64,000 bases of DNA from Candidatus Amarobacter glycogenicus (GCA_016719395.1 JADJZF010000002.1:333173-397172), one strand, 5' to 3'; positions 51,824-60,575 are shown, counted from the first letter of the stretch. Program-made: numbers and translations. The notes: generated from the letters alone by a model not told the origin.

Positions 51824-52399
51824 TCAGTTCCAGGGTGCGCCGAATCTCTCCCGGTAGGTGACTTCGGATGCCGCGCGGCGGCGGTTCTTTCCCATCCGCT
51901 CCGCCGGATAGCCAACCGGGATGATCGCGTGGACCGCTATAGTCTCTGGAAGCCCGAGCAGTGGCCGAACCTCCGCCTCGCGCGCCTTCCACCGCGTCGT
52001 GAGCACGCTCCCCAGCCCGAGCGAGTGCGCCGCGAGAAGCAAGTTCTGGACGGCCGGGTAGATCGATGCGCCCAGTGCCGCGAGCCCGGACTCGGTACTC
52101 CCGAAGGCGTACTCAGAGGTCACCGCGATCAGGACCGGGACGTCCCCCCAGGGCGTGCGTTCCGGTGCTCCCGCCCCGTACATCTGGCTCCCGAGCTCAT
52201 CGAACACCTCGCCAAGGCGCTCCTTCGTAGCGCGTTCGCGGATGACGACGAACCGCCACGGCTGGGAGTTGCGGGCACTTGGTGCCCGCGTGGCTGCGGC
52301 GATGATGGTCTCGATGACCGCGTCATCGACGGGACGAGACGCGAAGAGGCGCACAGCCCGTTGGGTGGCGAAGAGTCGTTCGAGGTCGGCGTATTCCAT
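51824..52399 (-). CDS. Nitroreductase-family flavoprotein
   Basis: 191 residues from ATG 52399. FMN-binding features: FATQRAVRLFASRPVDDAVI (Arg near start), RAPSARNSQPWRFVVIRE, SIYPAVQNLLLAAHSLGLGS and IPVGYPAERMGKNRRRA. Reduces nitro, quinone or enal groups or acts in cofactor conversion. It lies 42 bases downstream of the alpha/beta-hydrolase on the same strand and 49 bases upstream of the MFS gene, so likely co-transcribed. Confidence 0.85.
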   Translation of the reverse strand: MEYADLERLFATQRAVRLFASRPVDDAVIETIIAAATRAPSARNSQPWRFVVIRERATKERLGEVFDELGSQMYGAGAPERTPWGDVPVLIAVTSEYAFGSTESGLAALGASIYPAVQNLLLAAHSLGLGSVLTTRWKAREAEVRPLLGLPETIAVHAIIPVGYPAERMGKNRRRAASEVTYRERFGAPWN

Positions 52400-52441
52400 G
52401 GAGACAGAGCCTACGCCCGCACCTCCGCCCTGTTCCAGCAT

Positions 52442-53317
52442 TCACTCTGCGGCGTCGCCGCACCCCGCCAGGAAAGGTCGCAGCTCGTTGAGCAGCGCGT
52501 CCGGCTGGTCGTGGTGGATCCAGTGACCAGCGCCTGGGATTTCGACGGTGCGGGAGTTGCGCAGGTGCCGCTCGGGGTTCGGGTGTTGCCGCCGCCGGGA
52601 GTGCGATTCGCCCCCCACGAAGAGCAACACCGGACAGGTGATCGCCTCCCAGAACGCGGGCAGTTCGCTCCGCCGGATCTCCATCGAGGTCCGTCCGTTC
52701 ACCCAGAGGTCGTACTTCCAGGTGAAACCCCCGTCGACCGGTCTCGAAGCGTAACCCGCAAGGCCCGGGAGGATCCTCTCCGGCAGCCGGGGGTTCGCCT
52801 CCTTCATCCGCGCCTGGGCGTCCTCGAGGCTCGGGTAGACGCGCGGCTGCTGGTCCTCGAACGAGCGGATGCGGTCCCCCCAGCGCCGTACCCACGCCGG
52901 TCCCACCCGTTCTTCGTCAGGCGGGTTGAGCGAATGTGTGCCTTCGATGACCGCAAGCGAGCTGAAGTACTCCGGGTACGTGCCCGCGGCAACCAGGCAG
53001 ACCGACCCGCCGTACGAGTGGGCGACCACTCTCGCCGGTGCCCCAACCGTCTCGATGACGCGGACGATGTCGAGTGCGTTGTCCGGCAGGCCGTAGCTGC
53101 CGCCCGGCGTCCAACCCGAATCGCCGTGGCCGCGAAGGTCGGGAGCGACGACGTGGTAGTCGGCGCGCAGCTCTTCGGCGAGGCGGCCCCACGATCGTGC
53201 GTGGTCGCGGCCGCCGTGGACGAGGACAAGCGGCGGCGCGCCCTCGTTGCCCCAGTCCCAATATGAGATTTGGACACGTTGCGACTTCACGAAACGCTGC
53301 TGGGGTTCGACCGTCAT
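52442..53317 (-). CDS. Alpha/beta-hydrolase
   Basis: 291 residues. Oxyanion LVLVHGGRDHARSWGRLA, APDLRGHGDSG, nucleophile VVAHSYGGSVCLVA (GHSxG-like, Ser in HSYGG), acid region LFVGGESHSRR, where the usual Asp is unclear, and the His in PGAGHWIHHDQPDAL. A soluble cytoplasmic hydrolase, possibly a ring-cleavage-product or lactone hydrolase given the neighbourhood. First gene of a minus-strand run with nitroreductase and MFS. Confidence 0.83.
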   Translation of the reverse strand: MTVEPQQRFVKSQRVQISYWDWGNEGAPPLVLVHGGRDHARSWGRLAEELRADYHVVAPDLRGHGDSGWTPGGSYGLPDNALDIVRVIETVGAPARVVAHSYGGSVCLVAAGTYPEYFSSLAVIEGTHSLNPPDEERVGPAWVRRWGDRIRSFEDQQPRVYPSLEDAQARMKEANPRLPERILPGLAGYASRPVDGGFTWKYDLWVNGRTSMEIRRSELPAFWEAITCPVLLFVGGESHSRRRQHPNPERHLRNSRTVEIPGAGHWIHHDQPDALLNELRPFLAGCGDAAE

Positions 53318-53448
53318 CTTTGCCTCCGGAGAGAGTGAGCATCCCCGCTTGGCGGCACACGATCCACTGCCGCCGGCTCACCGTGAAGGGCGAGCTACGG
53401 TTGCCCCCGTTGGGCTAGAATCCGGCAATTCCGAAGCCGGAGGGGCAC

Positions 53449-54225
53449 ATGGCCACCTACGAAACGATTACCTATGAGTCGGCCGATGGCGTCGGGACGA
53501 TCGCGTTGAACCGGCCGGACCGGCTCAACGGGATTACCAACCAGATGATGCGCGAGCTCTACGACGTCCTCCAGCAGTTGCCGGCCGACCACCGCACTCG
53601 TGTCGTCGTCCTCACCGGGACGGGTAAGGGTTTCTGCCCCGGAGCCGACCTCCAGCATTACAGCTCCGGCGCAGGCGAAGAACCCCTCAGTCCGGAACAC
53701 TTCCAGCTGACGGCGATGCTCCACGAGTTGCCCCAGGTAACCCTGGCCGCCGTGAATGGTGCCTGTGCGGGCGCCGGGCTCGGCTGGGCTGCCGCCTGCG
53801 ATCTCCGCTACGCCGCCGAGAGCGTGAACTTCAACTCGGCTTTCCTCGGTGTCGGCATCTCCGGCGATATGGCCGCACCGTGGTTTCTCCCCCGGATCGT
53901 CGGTGCGACGAAGGCCCGCGAACTGATGTTCCTCCACGGGAAGTTCGGCGCCGCCGAAGCTGAGCGCATCGGGTTCGTTTCGAGGTGCTTCCCGGATGCG
54001 GATTTCCGCGGTGAAGTCGCCGCGATCGTCACCCGCCTTGCCCGGTCGGCGCCACTTGCCCTGCGCGCGATGAAGCTCAACTTCCTCGCCGCCGAAAACG
54101 TGAGCCTGCGAGAGTACATCCGCATCGAGTCCGAACGGCACCAGCGGACAGGCGCTTCGGAGGACTCCCGCGCGGCCTTCCGCGCATTCGTCGAAAAGCG
54201 CGAACCGGAATTCAAGGGAAGGTAG
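53449..54225 (+). CDS. Crotonase-fold protein (enoyl-CoA hydratase/isomerase family)
   Basis: 258 residues. Crotonase fold: IALNRPDRLNGITNQMMREL, VLTGTGKGFCPGADLQHY (first oxyanion loop) and AAVNGACAGAGLGWAAACDL (second). The two catalytic Glu of true hydratases are replaced: GLGW where GCE is usual and FNSAFLGVGISGD where QPE is usual, leaving an Asp in SGD. It is thus more likely an isomerase or other CoA-acting member than a hydratase. Ribosome site GGAGG 6 bases before ATG. A VOC gene follows after 6 bases. Confidence 0.85.
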   Translation: MATYETITYESADGVGTIALNRPDRLNGITNQMMRELYDVLQQLPADHRTRVVVLTGTGKGFCPGADLQHYSSGAGEEPLSPEHFQLTAMLHELPQVTLAAVNGACAGAGLGWAAACDLRYAAESVNFNSAFLGVGISGDMAAPWFLPRIVGATKARELMFLHGKFGAAEAERIGFVSRCFPDADFRGEVAAIVTRLARSAPLALRAMKLNFLAAENVSLREYIRIESERHQRTGASEDSRAAFRAFVEKREPEFKGR

Positions 54226-54231
54226 CCAACC

Positions 54232-55002
54232 ATGTGGCTTCGATTGCGCCAGATCGCCCTCATCGTTGCCGATGCAGACACGGTGGCTGCCGACCTCATT
54301 GCCGTCTTCGGCATCGAGGTCGCGTACATCGATGAACACTTGCCTCCGGTCTACGGGCTCCAGAACCGTCTCCTCCCCGTCGGCACGCAGTTCATCGAGG
54401 TGTGTTCGCCGGTGCGCGAGAACACGGCCGGCGGCCGCTACCTCGAACGCCGTGGCGGCGATGGCGGCTATATGGTCATCTGCCAGGCGGATGACCACGC
54501 CCCCCGCAAAGCCCGCGTGGAAGAACTCGGTATCCGTGTCGTCGCCGCCCGTGATACAGAAACCGCCTGCCTCATGCAGCTCCACCCGCAGGACACCGGT
54601 GGCTCCTTCCTCGAAATCGACTGGCACGTCGGCGCCGACGACCTCATCCCCGGTTGGAGCCACGCCATACGTGGCCCCTGGCAGGACTTCATCCGCACCG
54701 GCCGCGTCAGGTCCATCGTCGCTGCCGAAATCCAATCGCCGGAGCCGGAGAAGCTCGCCGCCCGTTGGAGCGAGATCATCCAGGACCCGGTGACGTCCGA
54801 CGCTGCGGGAAACCCGACGATCAAACTCCAGAACGCCAGCCTCCGATTCGTCGCCGCAACCGACGGTCGCCCCGAAGGCCTCGGCGGGATCGATCTGGCT
54901 GCCACCGACGACGAGTCCGCCCGCACTGCGGCCCGCGCACGCGGCTTGCTGAGAGAAGACGGCGTCATCGTCATCGGCGGAATGCGGATCCGCCTCGTCT
55001 GA
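54232..55002 (+). CDS. VOC-superfamily protein (glyoxalase-like, duplicated)
   Basis: 256 residues, starting 6 bases after the crotonase gene. Two beta-alpha-beta-beta-beta modules: LRQIALIVADADTVAADLIA to FIEVCSPVRENTAGGRYLER, and RVRSIVAAEIQSPEPEKLAA to ASLRFVAATDGRPEGLGGID. Metal-binding His and Glu are possible at QIALIV (absent His) and EVCSP, and WHVGADDLIPGWSH, so the metal site is unclear. Related to acyl-CoA epimerase or ring-opening dioxygenase relatives; co-transcription with the crotonase suggests a CoA substrate. Confidence 0.7.
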   Translation: MWLRLRQIALIVADADTVAADLIAVFGIEVAYIDEHLPPVYGLQNRLLPVGTQFIEVCSPVRENTAGGRYLERRGGDGGYMVICQADDHAPRKARVEELGIRVVAARDTETACLMQLHPQDTGGSFLEIDWHVGADDLIPGWSHAIRGPWQDFIRTGRVRSIVAAEIQSPEPEKLAARWSEIIQDPVTSDAAGNPTIKLQNASLRFVAATDGRPEGLGGIDLAATDDESARTAARARGLLREDGVIVIGGMRIRLV

Positions 55003-55022
55003 CCACCTCTCGGGCAGGATCG

Positions 55023-57575
55023 TTACGGGATGGTGGCGTCGAATTCCTGCGCGATGTGCCCCGCTTCGACCAGCCGCTGGTATTCGGCATCGCTGATCCC
55101 CAGCAACTCGCGGTAGACGTAGTCGTTGTGTTCGCCGAATGCGACCGGCGGCTGCCTCACGCTCGTTGGCGTCTCCGAGAAGCGTAGGAACGGCGTGTTA
55201 AAGCGGAACGTACCCACCTGGTCGTAGAGCGTCTGGGGCTGGTACAGCCCGCGCGCCAGGACATGCGCGTCATCGAAGGCTCGCGACGCCTCGAGTACCG
55301 GCGCCGACGGCACACCGGCCTCCTGCAACGCGTGAAACAGCTCGTAGTCGTCCTTGTCAGCGGTCCACGCCGCCAGCTGTGCGTCGATTGCATCGTGTGC
55401 GGCAAGCCGCCCGGCATTCGTTTCCAGGGCCGGGTCTTTGCTCCAGGCCGGGTCACCCATCGCGCCGCGCAACGCCCGCCACTGTTCGTCCGTCTCGATT
55501 GAGATCGCGATCCAGCGGTCCCCGCACTCCTCCGCCGTCCCGCTGGGCCGGCACGCATACACCCCAGTGGGGGCGAAATCGTACAGTGACCGGTTCCCTC
55601 GGCGCTCCGGGAGCGTCCCGTTCATGGCGTACTCCATGAAGGCCTGTGCGAGCATCGGCGAGGCGTTCTCCGCCTGGCCGATTTCGATCAGCTGCCCTTC
55701 GCCCGTCTTCTCCCGGTGCCACACTCCCAGCATTACCGCCAGTGCCGCCTGCGCTCCCGCCAGGTAGTCGCCCGAGTAGATCGCCGAGTTTTCGGAGGGA
55801 TCGGCGTCGCGGTAGCCTCGAAGGAGCGTGTGCCCCATCACACTCTCCAGGTGGACGCCGAGGGCCCGTGCCTGGTTGTACGGGCCGGTGGAACCGTATG
55901 CCGGGATGCGGACCATGATGATCTGGGGGTTGTACTTCCGCAGCCAGTCATACGTGATGCCCAGGCCCTCCAGCGTCTCCGTCGCGTTGTTCTCCACCAC
56001 TGCATCGGACTGCGCCACCACGCGGCCGAAGATCTCTTTCCCCTCCTCGGTCCGCAGGTCGACGGTGAAGCTCTTCTTGTTCCGATAAAGCTGCACGAAA
56101 GTCGGGCTGTAGTTGTACGCGTGCGGAGCCGGGTCGTTGTTGGGGTAGCCCCCCGCCGCCGGCGGGAGCATCGCCGCGTACGCCTTGGTCGGGTGCGCCA
56201 GCGTCCCGCGAGTCATCGGCTGCATCACGTGCGGGTTCTCGGCCTTGAGCACCTCGGCCCCCAGGTCGCCGAGAAGCAGCGTGGCGAAGGGGCCCGCCCA
56301 CACCACGCAGAGGTCTATCACCCGGATGCCATCCAGCGGGAGGCGGGGGTTCGAAGTGCGGACGGTTGGGGCGAGCGCCGGTCTCGATGCGATCTCGGCG
56401 CGGATTTCCGCACCGTGTTCGTTGAGCAGCGGCGCGGGCCGCCGGAGCGACCAGGGCGCCTTCGGCATCACGAATGGCCGCCCGGGGATGGTGATTTCGC
56501 CAAGCCATGCATGGTTCGCAGTGGCCCAGAATCCCCGGTCGCGGAAGTGCGAGTCCGCAGAAAGCTCCGCCACGTCGAACAGTGGCCCGCAGAGTACGCG
56601 TGCCGCCCGTGCCGCCGCCCAGATTTCGCGCTTCGTGCGTTCGCTGAGCCACTCGAAGAAGTGGGCCTCCAGTTCCGCCACGTTATCGGGGTCAAGCAGG
56701 GTAGCCCGGATCGACCACTTTGGGTCCCGGATCCATTCCGGGTTCCCCAGCATGTCCGCGAACCGGTCCATGCGGCCAGAAGCGGCGGTGAACTCCACCC
56801 ATCCGTCGGCGCACGGGTACACACCGGACAGGGCGGCCCGGTTCGACCGCGAGGCACGCACCGTGCGGCGCCCCGAAAACTCATACGAGATCGTGCCCAC
56901 GTGGCGGCGGTCCGCGCCGAGGAAGTGGCTGTCCGCGATCGAGAAGTCCACCCGCTGCCCGATGCCCTGCCGTTTGCTTGCGAAGATGGCAGCGAAGGTC
57001 GCCGTCGCTGCAGCCGAACCGGATTCAACCAGCGACGCCGTGCCGTACATCGTCACCGGCTCACGTTCCTGGACACCCATCGTGTACAGTTCGCCCGCAA
57101 GCGCGTAAAGGGTCAGCTCGTTCCCCACGTAGTCCCGATACGGGCTCTCCTGCCCGAAGTTCGTGATGGAGATGAGCGGGATGTCGGGCCGCCGGCCGTG
57201 GATGACGTCCCAACCGATGCCCAATCCGTCCAGGTACCCCGGCGGGAAGCTCTCGACGACCGCATCTGCCCGGTCGATGAGCTGCAACAGCGCCTCGCGG
57301 TCCGCCGTCGACGCCAGGTCCAATTCGATCGATCGCTTGTTCGTGTTGAAGTAGAAGAACGTGCCGCTCTTCTCCGGGTCGGGCTGATTGCCGGGGAAGG
57401 GACCAACCCGTCGGGCAGGATCGCCGCCCGGACGTTCAACCTTGATCACGTCGGCGCCGAAGTCGGCCAGCAATTTCGTCGCGTACGGTCCGCAAATGTA
57501 TTCCGAAAGGTCAACGACCGTCAGTCCATCCAGTGGTCCGGGCAACAGGCGCCTCCAGGTCAGGGCTCCCGCCAC
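55023..57575 (-). CDS. Tandem CaiB/BaiF-family CoA-transferase (two domains)
   Basis: 850 residues, about twice one family member. Domain 1 (about 15-400): GLTVVDLSEYICGPYATKLL, ADVIKVERPGGDPAR and NKRSIELDLAS, with SISI-type loop IPLISITNFGQESPY. Domain 2 (about 425-850): GIRVIDLCVVWAGPFATLLL, LGAEVLKAENPHV and IMVRIPAYGSTGPYNQAR, then YSGDYLAGAQAALAVMLGV. Both have the class III CoA-transferase pattern; the catalytic Asp is expected after the VDFSIADSHFLGAD stretch in domain 1 and within SGDYLAGA in domain 2. GTG 57575 is chosen; the frame extends to 57686 without family similarity. Moves CoA between acids to activate substrates. Confidence 0.88.
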   Translation of the reverse strand: MAGALTWRRLLPGPLDGLTVVDLSEYICGPYATKLLADFGADVIKVERPGGDPARRVGPFPGNQPDPEKSGTFFYFNTNKRSIELDLASTADREALLQLIDRADAVVESFPPGYLDGLGIGWDVIHGRRPDIPLISITNFGQESPYRDYVGNELTLYALAGELYTMGVQEREPVTMYGTASLVESGSAAATATFAAIFASKRQGIGQRVDFSIADSHFLGADRRHVGTISYEFSGRRTVRASRSNRAALSGVYPCADGWVEFTAASGRMDRFADMLGNPEWIRDPKWSIRATLLDPDNVAELEAHFFEWLSERTKREIWAAARAARVLCGPLFDVAELSADSHFRDRGFWATANHAWLGEITIPGRPFVMPKAPWSLRRPAPLLNEHGAEIRAEIASRPALAPTVRTSNPRLPLDGIRVIDLCVVWAGPFATLLLGDLGAEVLKAENPHVMQPMTRGTLAHPTKAYAAMLPPAAGGYPNNDPAPHAYNYSPTFVQLYRNKKSFTVDLRTEEGKEIFGRVVAQSDAVVENNATETLEGLGITYDWLRKYNPQIIMVRIPAYGSTGPYNQARALGVHLESVMGHTLLRGYRDADPSENSAIYSGDYLAGAQAALAVMLGVWHREKTGEGQLIEIGQAENASPMLAQAFMEYAMNGTLPERRGNRSLYDFAPTGVYACRPSGTAEECGDRWIAISIETDEQWRALRGAMGDPAWSKDPALETNAGRLAAHDAIDAQLAAWTADKDDYELFHALQEAGVPSAPVLEASRAFDDAHVLARGLYQPQTLYDQVGTFRFNTPFLRFSETPTSVRQPPVAFGEHNDYVYRELLGISDAEYQRLVEAGHIAQEFDATIP

Positions 57576-57684
57576 GGACTCGGGATGAGCCCGCTTCGAG
57601 CGGTGGCGAATCCTAGCACGGGACCGCCCCGCCCTCTCAACTACCGGGTCGCTTCTCCCCCCGCGCGGCAGGTGCGGAAACGAC

Positions 57685-57716
57685 AAAGCACCTTCGCATT
57701 CATGCGAAGGTGCTTT
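57685..57716 (-). terminator. Terminator of the zinc-ribbon gene
   Basis: Perfect 14-bp stem AAAGCACCTTCGCA / TGCGAAGGTGCTTT with loop TTCA, 52 bases after the minus-strand stop, then TTTGTCGTTTCC on that strand. It is the most AT-balanced, clearest hairpin here. The 57576-57768 gap holds nothing else. Confidence 0.85.
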
Positions 57717-57768
57717 GCTTTGTTGCTATCGCCGGCCTGGGCCGGCGATTGGGGTTGCTAGAGAACGC

Positions 57769-58212
57769 TTACCAGCGGTTGCCGCCGCCGCCGCGAGAGC
57801 CGCCACCACCACCGCCGCGGGAGCCGCCACCACCGCCGCCGCCGTAGCCGCCACCGCCGCCGCGGGGACCACCACCACCGCCGCCGCCGAAGCCGCCGGA
57901 ACGCGGTGCGGGCTGGAAGCAGTCCCGGCAGTAGACCGGGCGGTCACCACGGGGTTCGAAGGGGACCTGGGCTTCCTTGCCGCAGGTCGCGCAGATCGCG
58001 CTGAACATCTCGCGGCGCGGGGCGCCAAAGCCGCCGCCACCACCAAAGCCACCGCCGCCGCCGCCTTCGGCCTTGCGAGCACCGCGGCAATTGGGGCAGC
58101 GCCGCGGCTCATTGGTGAAGCCCTTTGACTGGTGGAACTCTTGTTCGCCAGCGGTAAAGGTGAAGGAGTTCCCACAATCGGAACAGGTCAGGGTCTTGTC
58201 GTTGTAAGGCAT
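57769..58212 (-). CDS. Double zinc-ribbon protein with Gly/Arg-rich tail
   Basis: 147 residues, AAGGAGG 6 bases before the ATG. First ribbon: LTCSDCGNSFTFTAGEQEFH (Cys10, 13) to RRCPNCRGAR (Cys39, 42), the probable zinc-ribbon domain of PF13451 type. A Gly-rich linker (48-62) leads to a second ribbon: AICATCGKEAQVPFEP (Cys74, 77) and PVYCRDCFQ (Cys95, 98). The tail (104-147) is almost all Gly with scattered Arg/Ser, Tyr (GGYGGGGG, SRGGGG), as in RNA-binding RGG proteins. Probably a nucleic-acid-binding or condensate-forming protein. A 190-base leader-sized gap upstream and a strong terminator suggest a highly expressed single gene. Confidence 0.85.
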   Translation of the reverse strand: MPYNDKTLTCSDCGNSFTFTAGEQEFHQSKGFTNEPRRCPNCRGARKAEGGGGGGFGGGGGFGAPRREMFSAICATCGKEAQVPFEPRGDRPVYCRDCFQPAPRSGGFGGGGGGGPRGGGGGYGGGGGGGSRGGGGGGSRGGGGNRW

Positions 58213-58400
58213 CGACGACCTCCTTGGGTTTAACGGTTCGTCGATTCAGTCAGGCAAGAACACAGAGGCTCGGTGAACAAGAACGAGGAAACCTGTTACC
58301 AGAATAGCCCAACTCCGCGAAAATAACACCCACGACCTTCAGGATCGCCTAGGCTGCTCACTCCCGCCCGCGTTCTCGCCCTCGTGCCTTACCTTCCCGC

Positions 58401-59045
58401 GTGCTGCATGATGCCTCCGTGGCTAAGACGCCGGTCCCGTCGCTACGTTTCGAACGCGAGGCATGGAACGCCGGGGCCCATTGGGTGGCCGGCGTCGATG
58501 AGGTCGGCTGCGGGCCGATCGCCGGGCCGGTCGCGGCCGGGGTGGTGGTGCTGCCGGCTGGCCGCCGATTCCGCTGGTACTCCCAGGTCCGCGACTCCAA
58601 GGTCCTTCCCGAAAAAGCCCGCGATGAACTCTCCGCGAAGATCCGTGACTCCGTGCCGTTCGCCATCGGTTGGGCCTCCGTCGAGGAAATCGACCGCATC
58701 GGCATCCTCCCCGCGCGAAGACTCTGCATGCTCCGCGCCTTCGAACAGCTCGCCGTCAGGCCCGACGCAGTCATCAGCGACGCCCTTGATCTCCCGCTCC
58801 CGAATGTCCGAGCCGTCATCGATGGCGACGCCCTCAGCGTCGCCGTCGCCGCCGCCTCCATCGTTGCCAAGGTCGAACGCGATGCCCTCATGCACCAGCT
58901 CTGCGAGCTCTACCCGGGTTACAACCTCTGCCGCAACAAGGGCTATCCCACGCCCGAGCACAAGCGCCTGCTCCAGGAGCGGGGTCCGAGCCCTATCCAT
59001 CGGACCAGCTACGCTCCCGTCGCCCAGTACACCTTCAGATGGTGA
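58401..59045 (+). CDS. rnhB: Ribonuclease HII with altered GRG motif
   Basis: 214 residues from GTG 58401 (GTG 58419 also possible). Cleaves RNA in RNA-DNA hybrids and at embedded ribonucleotides. Motifs: WVAGVDEVGCGPIAGPVAAG (catalytic Asp-Glu), QVRDSKVLPEKARDEL, VRAVIDGDALSVAVAAASIV (Asp) and YPGYNLCRNKGYPTPEH. The usual DEAGRGP reads DEVGCGP, so the conserved Arg that recognises the ribonucleotide is Cys (TGC, one base from CGC). Catalytic acids remain. It overlaps yraN by 7 bases. Confidence 0.88.
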   Translation: MLHDASVAKTPVPSLRFEREAWNAGAHWVAGVDEVGCGPIAGPVAAGVVVLPAGRRFRWYSQVRDSKVLPEKARDELSAKIRDSVPFAIGWASVEEIDRIGILPARRLCMLRAFEQLAVRPDAVISDALDLPLPNVRAVIDGDALSVAVAAASIVAKVERDALMHQLCELYPGYNLCRNKGYPTPEHKRLLQERGPSPIHRTSYAPVAQYTFRW

Positions 59046-59413
59046 CTTCCCGCCGGCGGCTCGGTGATTTCGGCGAACGCGTCGCTGCACACCGCCTCGA
59101 GTCCATCGGCATGCGCGTGATCGAACGGAACGTCCGCGTCGGTCGCATCGAAATCGACATCGTCGCGGCCGACGGAGACGATGTCGTCTTCGTCGAGGTT
59201 CGGACCCGCAGCGGTGGCGACGCCGCCGCCGAATCTCTCGTCCCGGCGAAACTCCAGCGCATGTGGCAGGCCGCCATCGGCTATTGCGAAACACGCGCGA
59301 TCGATCCCCAACGCGCCCGCATCGACGTTGTCGCTATCGACCTCGAACCGGACGGTTCCGCCCGCACGATCGACCACTTCCGCGGCATCGAAATCCCTGA
59401 AGCACCAGAGTAG
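59039..59413 (+). CDS. YraN/UPF0102-type nuclease-fold protein
   Basis: 124 residues overlapping the rnhB end by 7 bases, the usual rnhB-yraN order. Endonuclease-like fold: RLGDFGERVAAHRLESIGMR, GRIEIDIVAADGDDVVFVEV and RTRSGG (Asp and Glu with Arg in place of the usual Lys in VK), then KLQRMWQAAIGYCET. A putative nuclease linked to DNA uptake or repair; function unproven. The overlap suggests coupled expression. Confidence 0.83.
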   Translation: MVTSRRRLGDFGERVAAHRLESIGMRVIERNVRVGRIEIDIVAADGDDVVFVEVRTRSGGDAAAESLVPAKLQRMWQAAIGYCETRAIDPQRARIDVVAIDLEPDGSARTIDHFRGIEIPEAPE

Positions 59414-59494
59414 GCACGCGCAACCAGTGCCGCCGTTGTACCCTCGCCCTACAGGCCCCTCCCGAGCCTGATACCGGACACCTGAGGGTTCCCT

Positions 59495-60502
59495 ATGCGC
59501 GAAGTTGCGGAACTGAACGGAGACGGGATCGCGGCCGAACTTCGCGATGCCATCCATGCAATCAACGAGGCTTTCGGATCGCCCGTGAGCTTTCGCCCGG
59601 TCGACTGGTCGCTGGAGCGCCGCGAGGCGTCCACCGCCGCCACCGAAGAGGGCATCGAAATTACCCGCGCCCTCGGCGCCGCGATGAAGTACCCAACCGT
59701 CACCCGGACCGTTAGCCCGAACCAGGTGATGCGCGACCAGCTTGGCCTCTCCGTGATCCACCGGCCCTGCCGCAGTTACCCGGGAGTCTCCACCAACTAC
59801 ACCGGCGATATCGACCTCCATGTCGTCCGTGTCGCCACCGGCGGCACCTATGAGGATGCCGGGATGCGCATCGGCTATCACTCCGCCGTTTCCATTCGCG
59901 TCATGGAGCGCACGCCGGTCGAGCACGCCGCGCACTTCGCCTTCCGACTCGCCGAGCGCCATCGCCACAACGTCGTGTCTACCAGTAAGTACACGATTCA
60001 GCGCGCCGCCGATGGACTCTTCGAAGAAGTCGTCGCCGAAGTCGCCAACGAGTACCGCAACACCACTCACACAAAGGAGCTCTTCGACTCGCTCCTCGCG
60101 AAACTCATCCTTCGGCCAGAACGTTTCGACGTGATCGTCACGCCGAACGAGTACGGCGACTTCCTCAGCGACATGGTCTACGGCCTCATCGGTTCGATCG
60201 GCCTCGGCGCCAGCGCCTCCTATGCCTTCACGCCCAGCCATCAGCCGAACATCGGTATTTTCGACCCCGCCGGCGGCACCGCCCCCGATATCGCCGGAAA
60301 GGGCATCGCGAACCCAAGTGGAGCCATCGAAGCCTACGGTTACCTGCTCGAATACTGCGGCCTCTTCGACATGTCCCGCCGCCTCCTCCAGGCCATCCAC
60401 GATTGCATCGCCAACAACGAGAAGACGGGCGATCTCGGCGGCAAGCTGAACACGATGGGCTACACGAAGGCCGTCATCGCCCGCGCTCAGCCGGGTATCT
60501 GA
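59495..60502 (+). CDS. Isocitrate/isopropylmalate dehydrogenase family protein
   Basis: 335 residues. Beta-decarboxylating dehydrogenase: ELNGDGIAAELRD, KYPTVTRTVSPNQVMRDQL (substrate Ser/Asn/Arg positions), SKYTIQRAADGLFEEVV, NEYGDFLSDMVYGLIGSIGL (metal Asp) and FDPAGGTAPDIAGKGIANP (NAD-binding). Length is a little shorter than icd. HRPCRSYPGVSTNY is unusual for LeuB and fits isocitrate or homoisocitrate enzymes. The 81-base gap before it holds nothing I can support. Single gene. Confidence 0.85.
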   Translation: MREVAELNGDGIAAELRDAIHAINEAFGSPVSFRPVDWSLERREASTAATEEGIEITRALGAAMKYPTVTRTVSPNQVMRDQLGLSVIHRPCRSYPGVSTNYTGDIDLHVVRVATGGTYEDAGMRIGYHSAVSIRVMERTPVEHAAHFAFRLAERHRHNVVSTSKYTIQRAADGLFEEVVAEVANEYRNTTHTKELFDSLLAKLILRPERFDVIVTPNEYGDFLSDMVYGLIGSIGLGASASYAFTPSHQPNIGIFDPAGGTAPDIAGKGIANPSGAIEAYGYLLEYCGLFDMSRRLLQAIHDCIANNEKTGDLGGKLNTMGYTKAVIARAQPGI

Positions 60503-60575
60503 CAGGCCTCGCGCCCGATAGTCACGGCTCCCGGCGGTTGCTATGCTCCGCGAAACCTCAAGGGGGCATGAGGAC

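Noticed and set aside
55716..57761. 681-codon plus-strand frame
   Set aside because: Antisense of the CoA-transferase gene; Arg/His-rich and without family features.
57775..58060. Short-period GC-rich repeats resembling a CRISPR or VNTR
   Set aside because: They encode the Gly-rich tail and linker; no spacers or constant repeat units.
58213..58400. Cold-shock-type leader before the zinc-ribbon gene
   Set aside because: The region has weak -10-like boxes (TATTCT) but no conserved element I can point to, so it is not listed as a feature.
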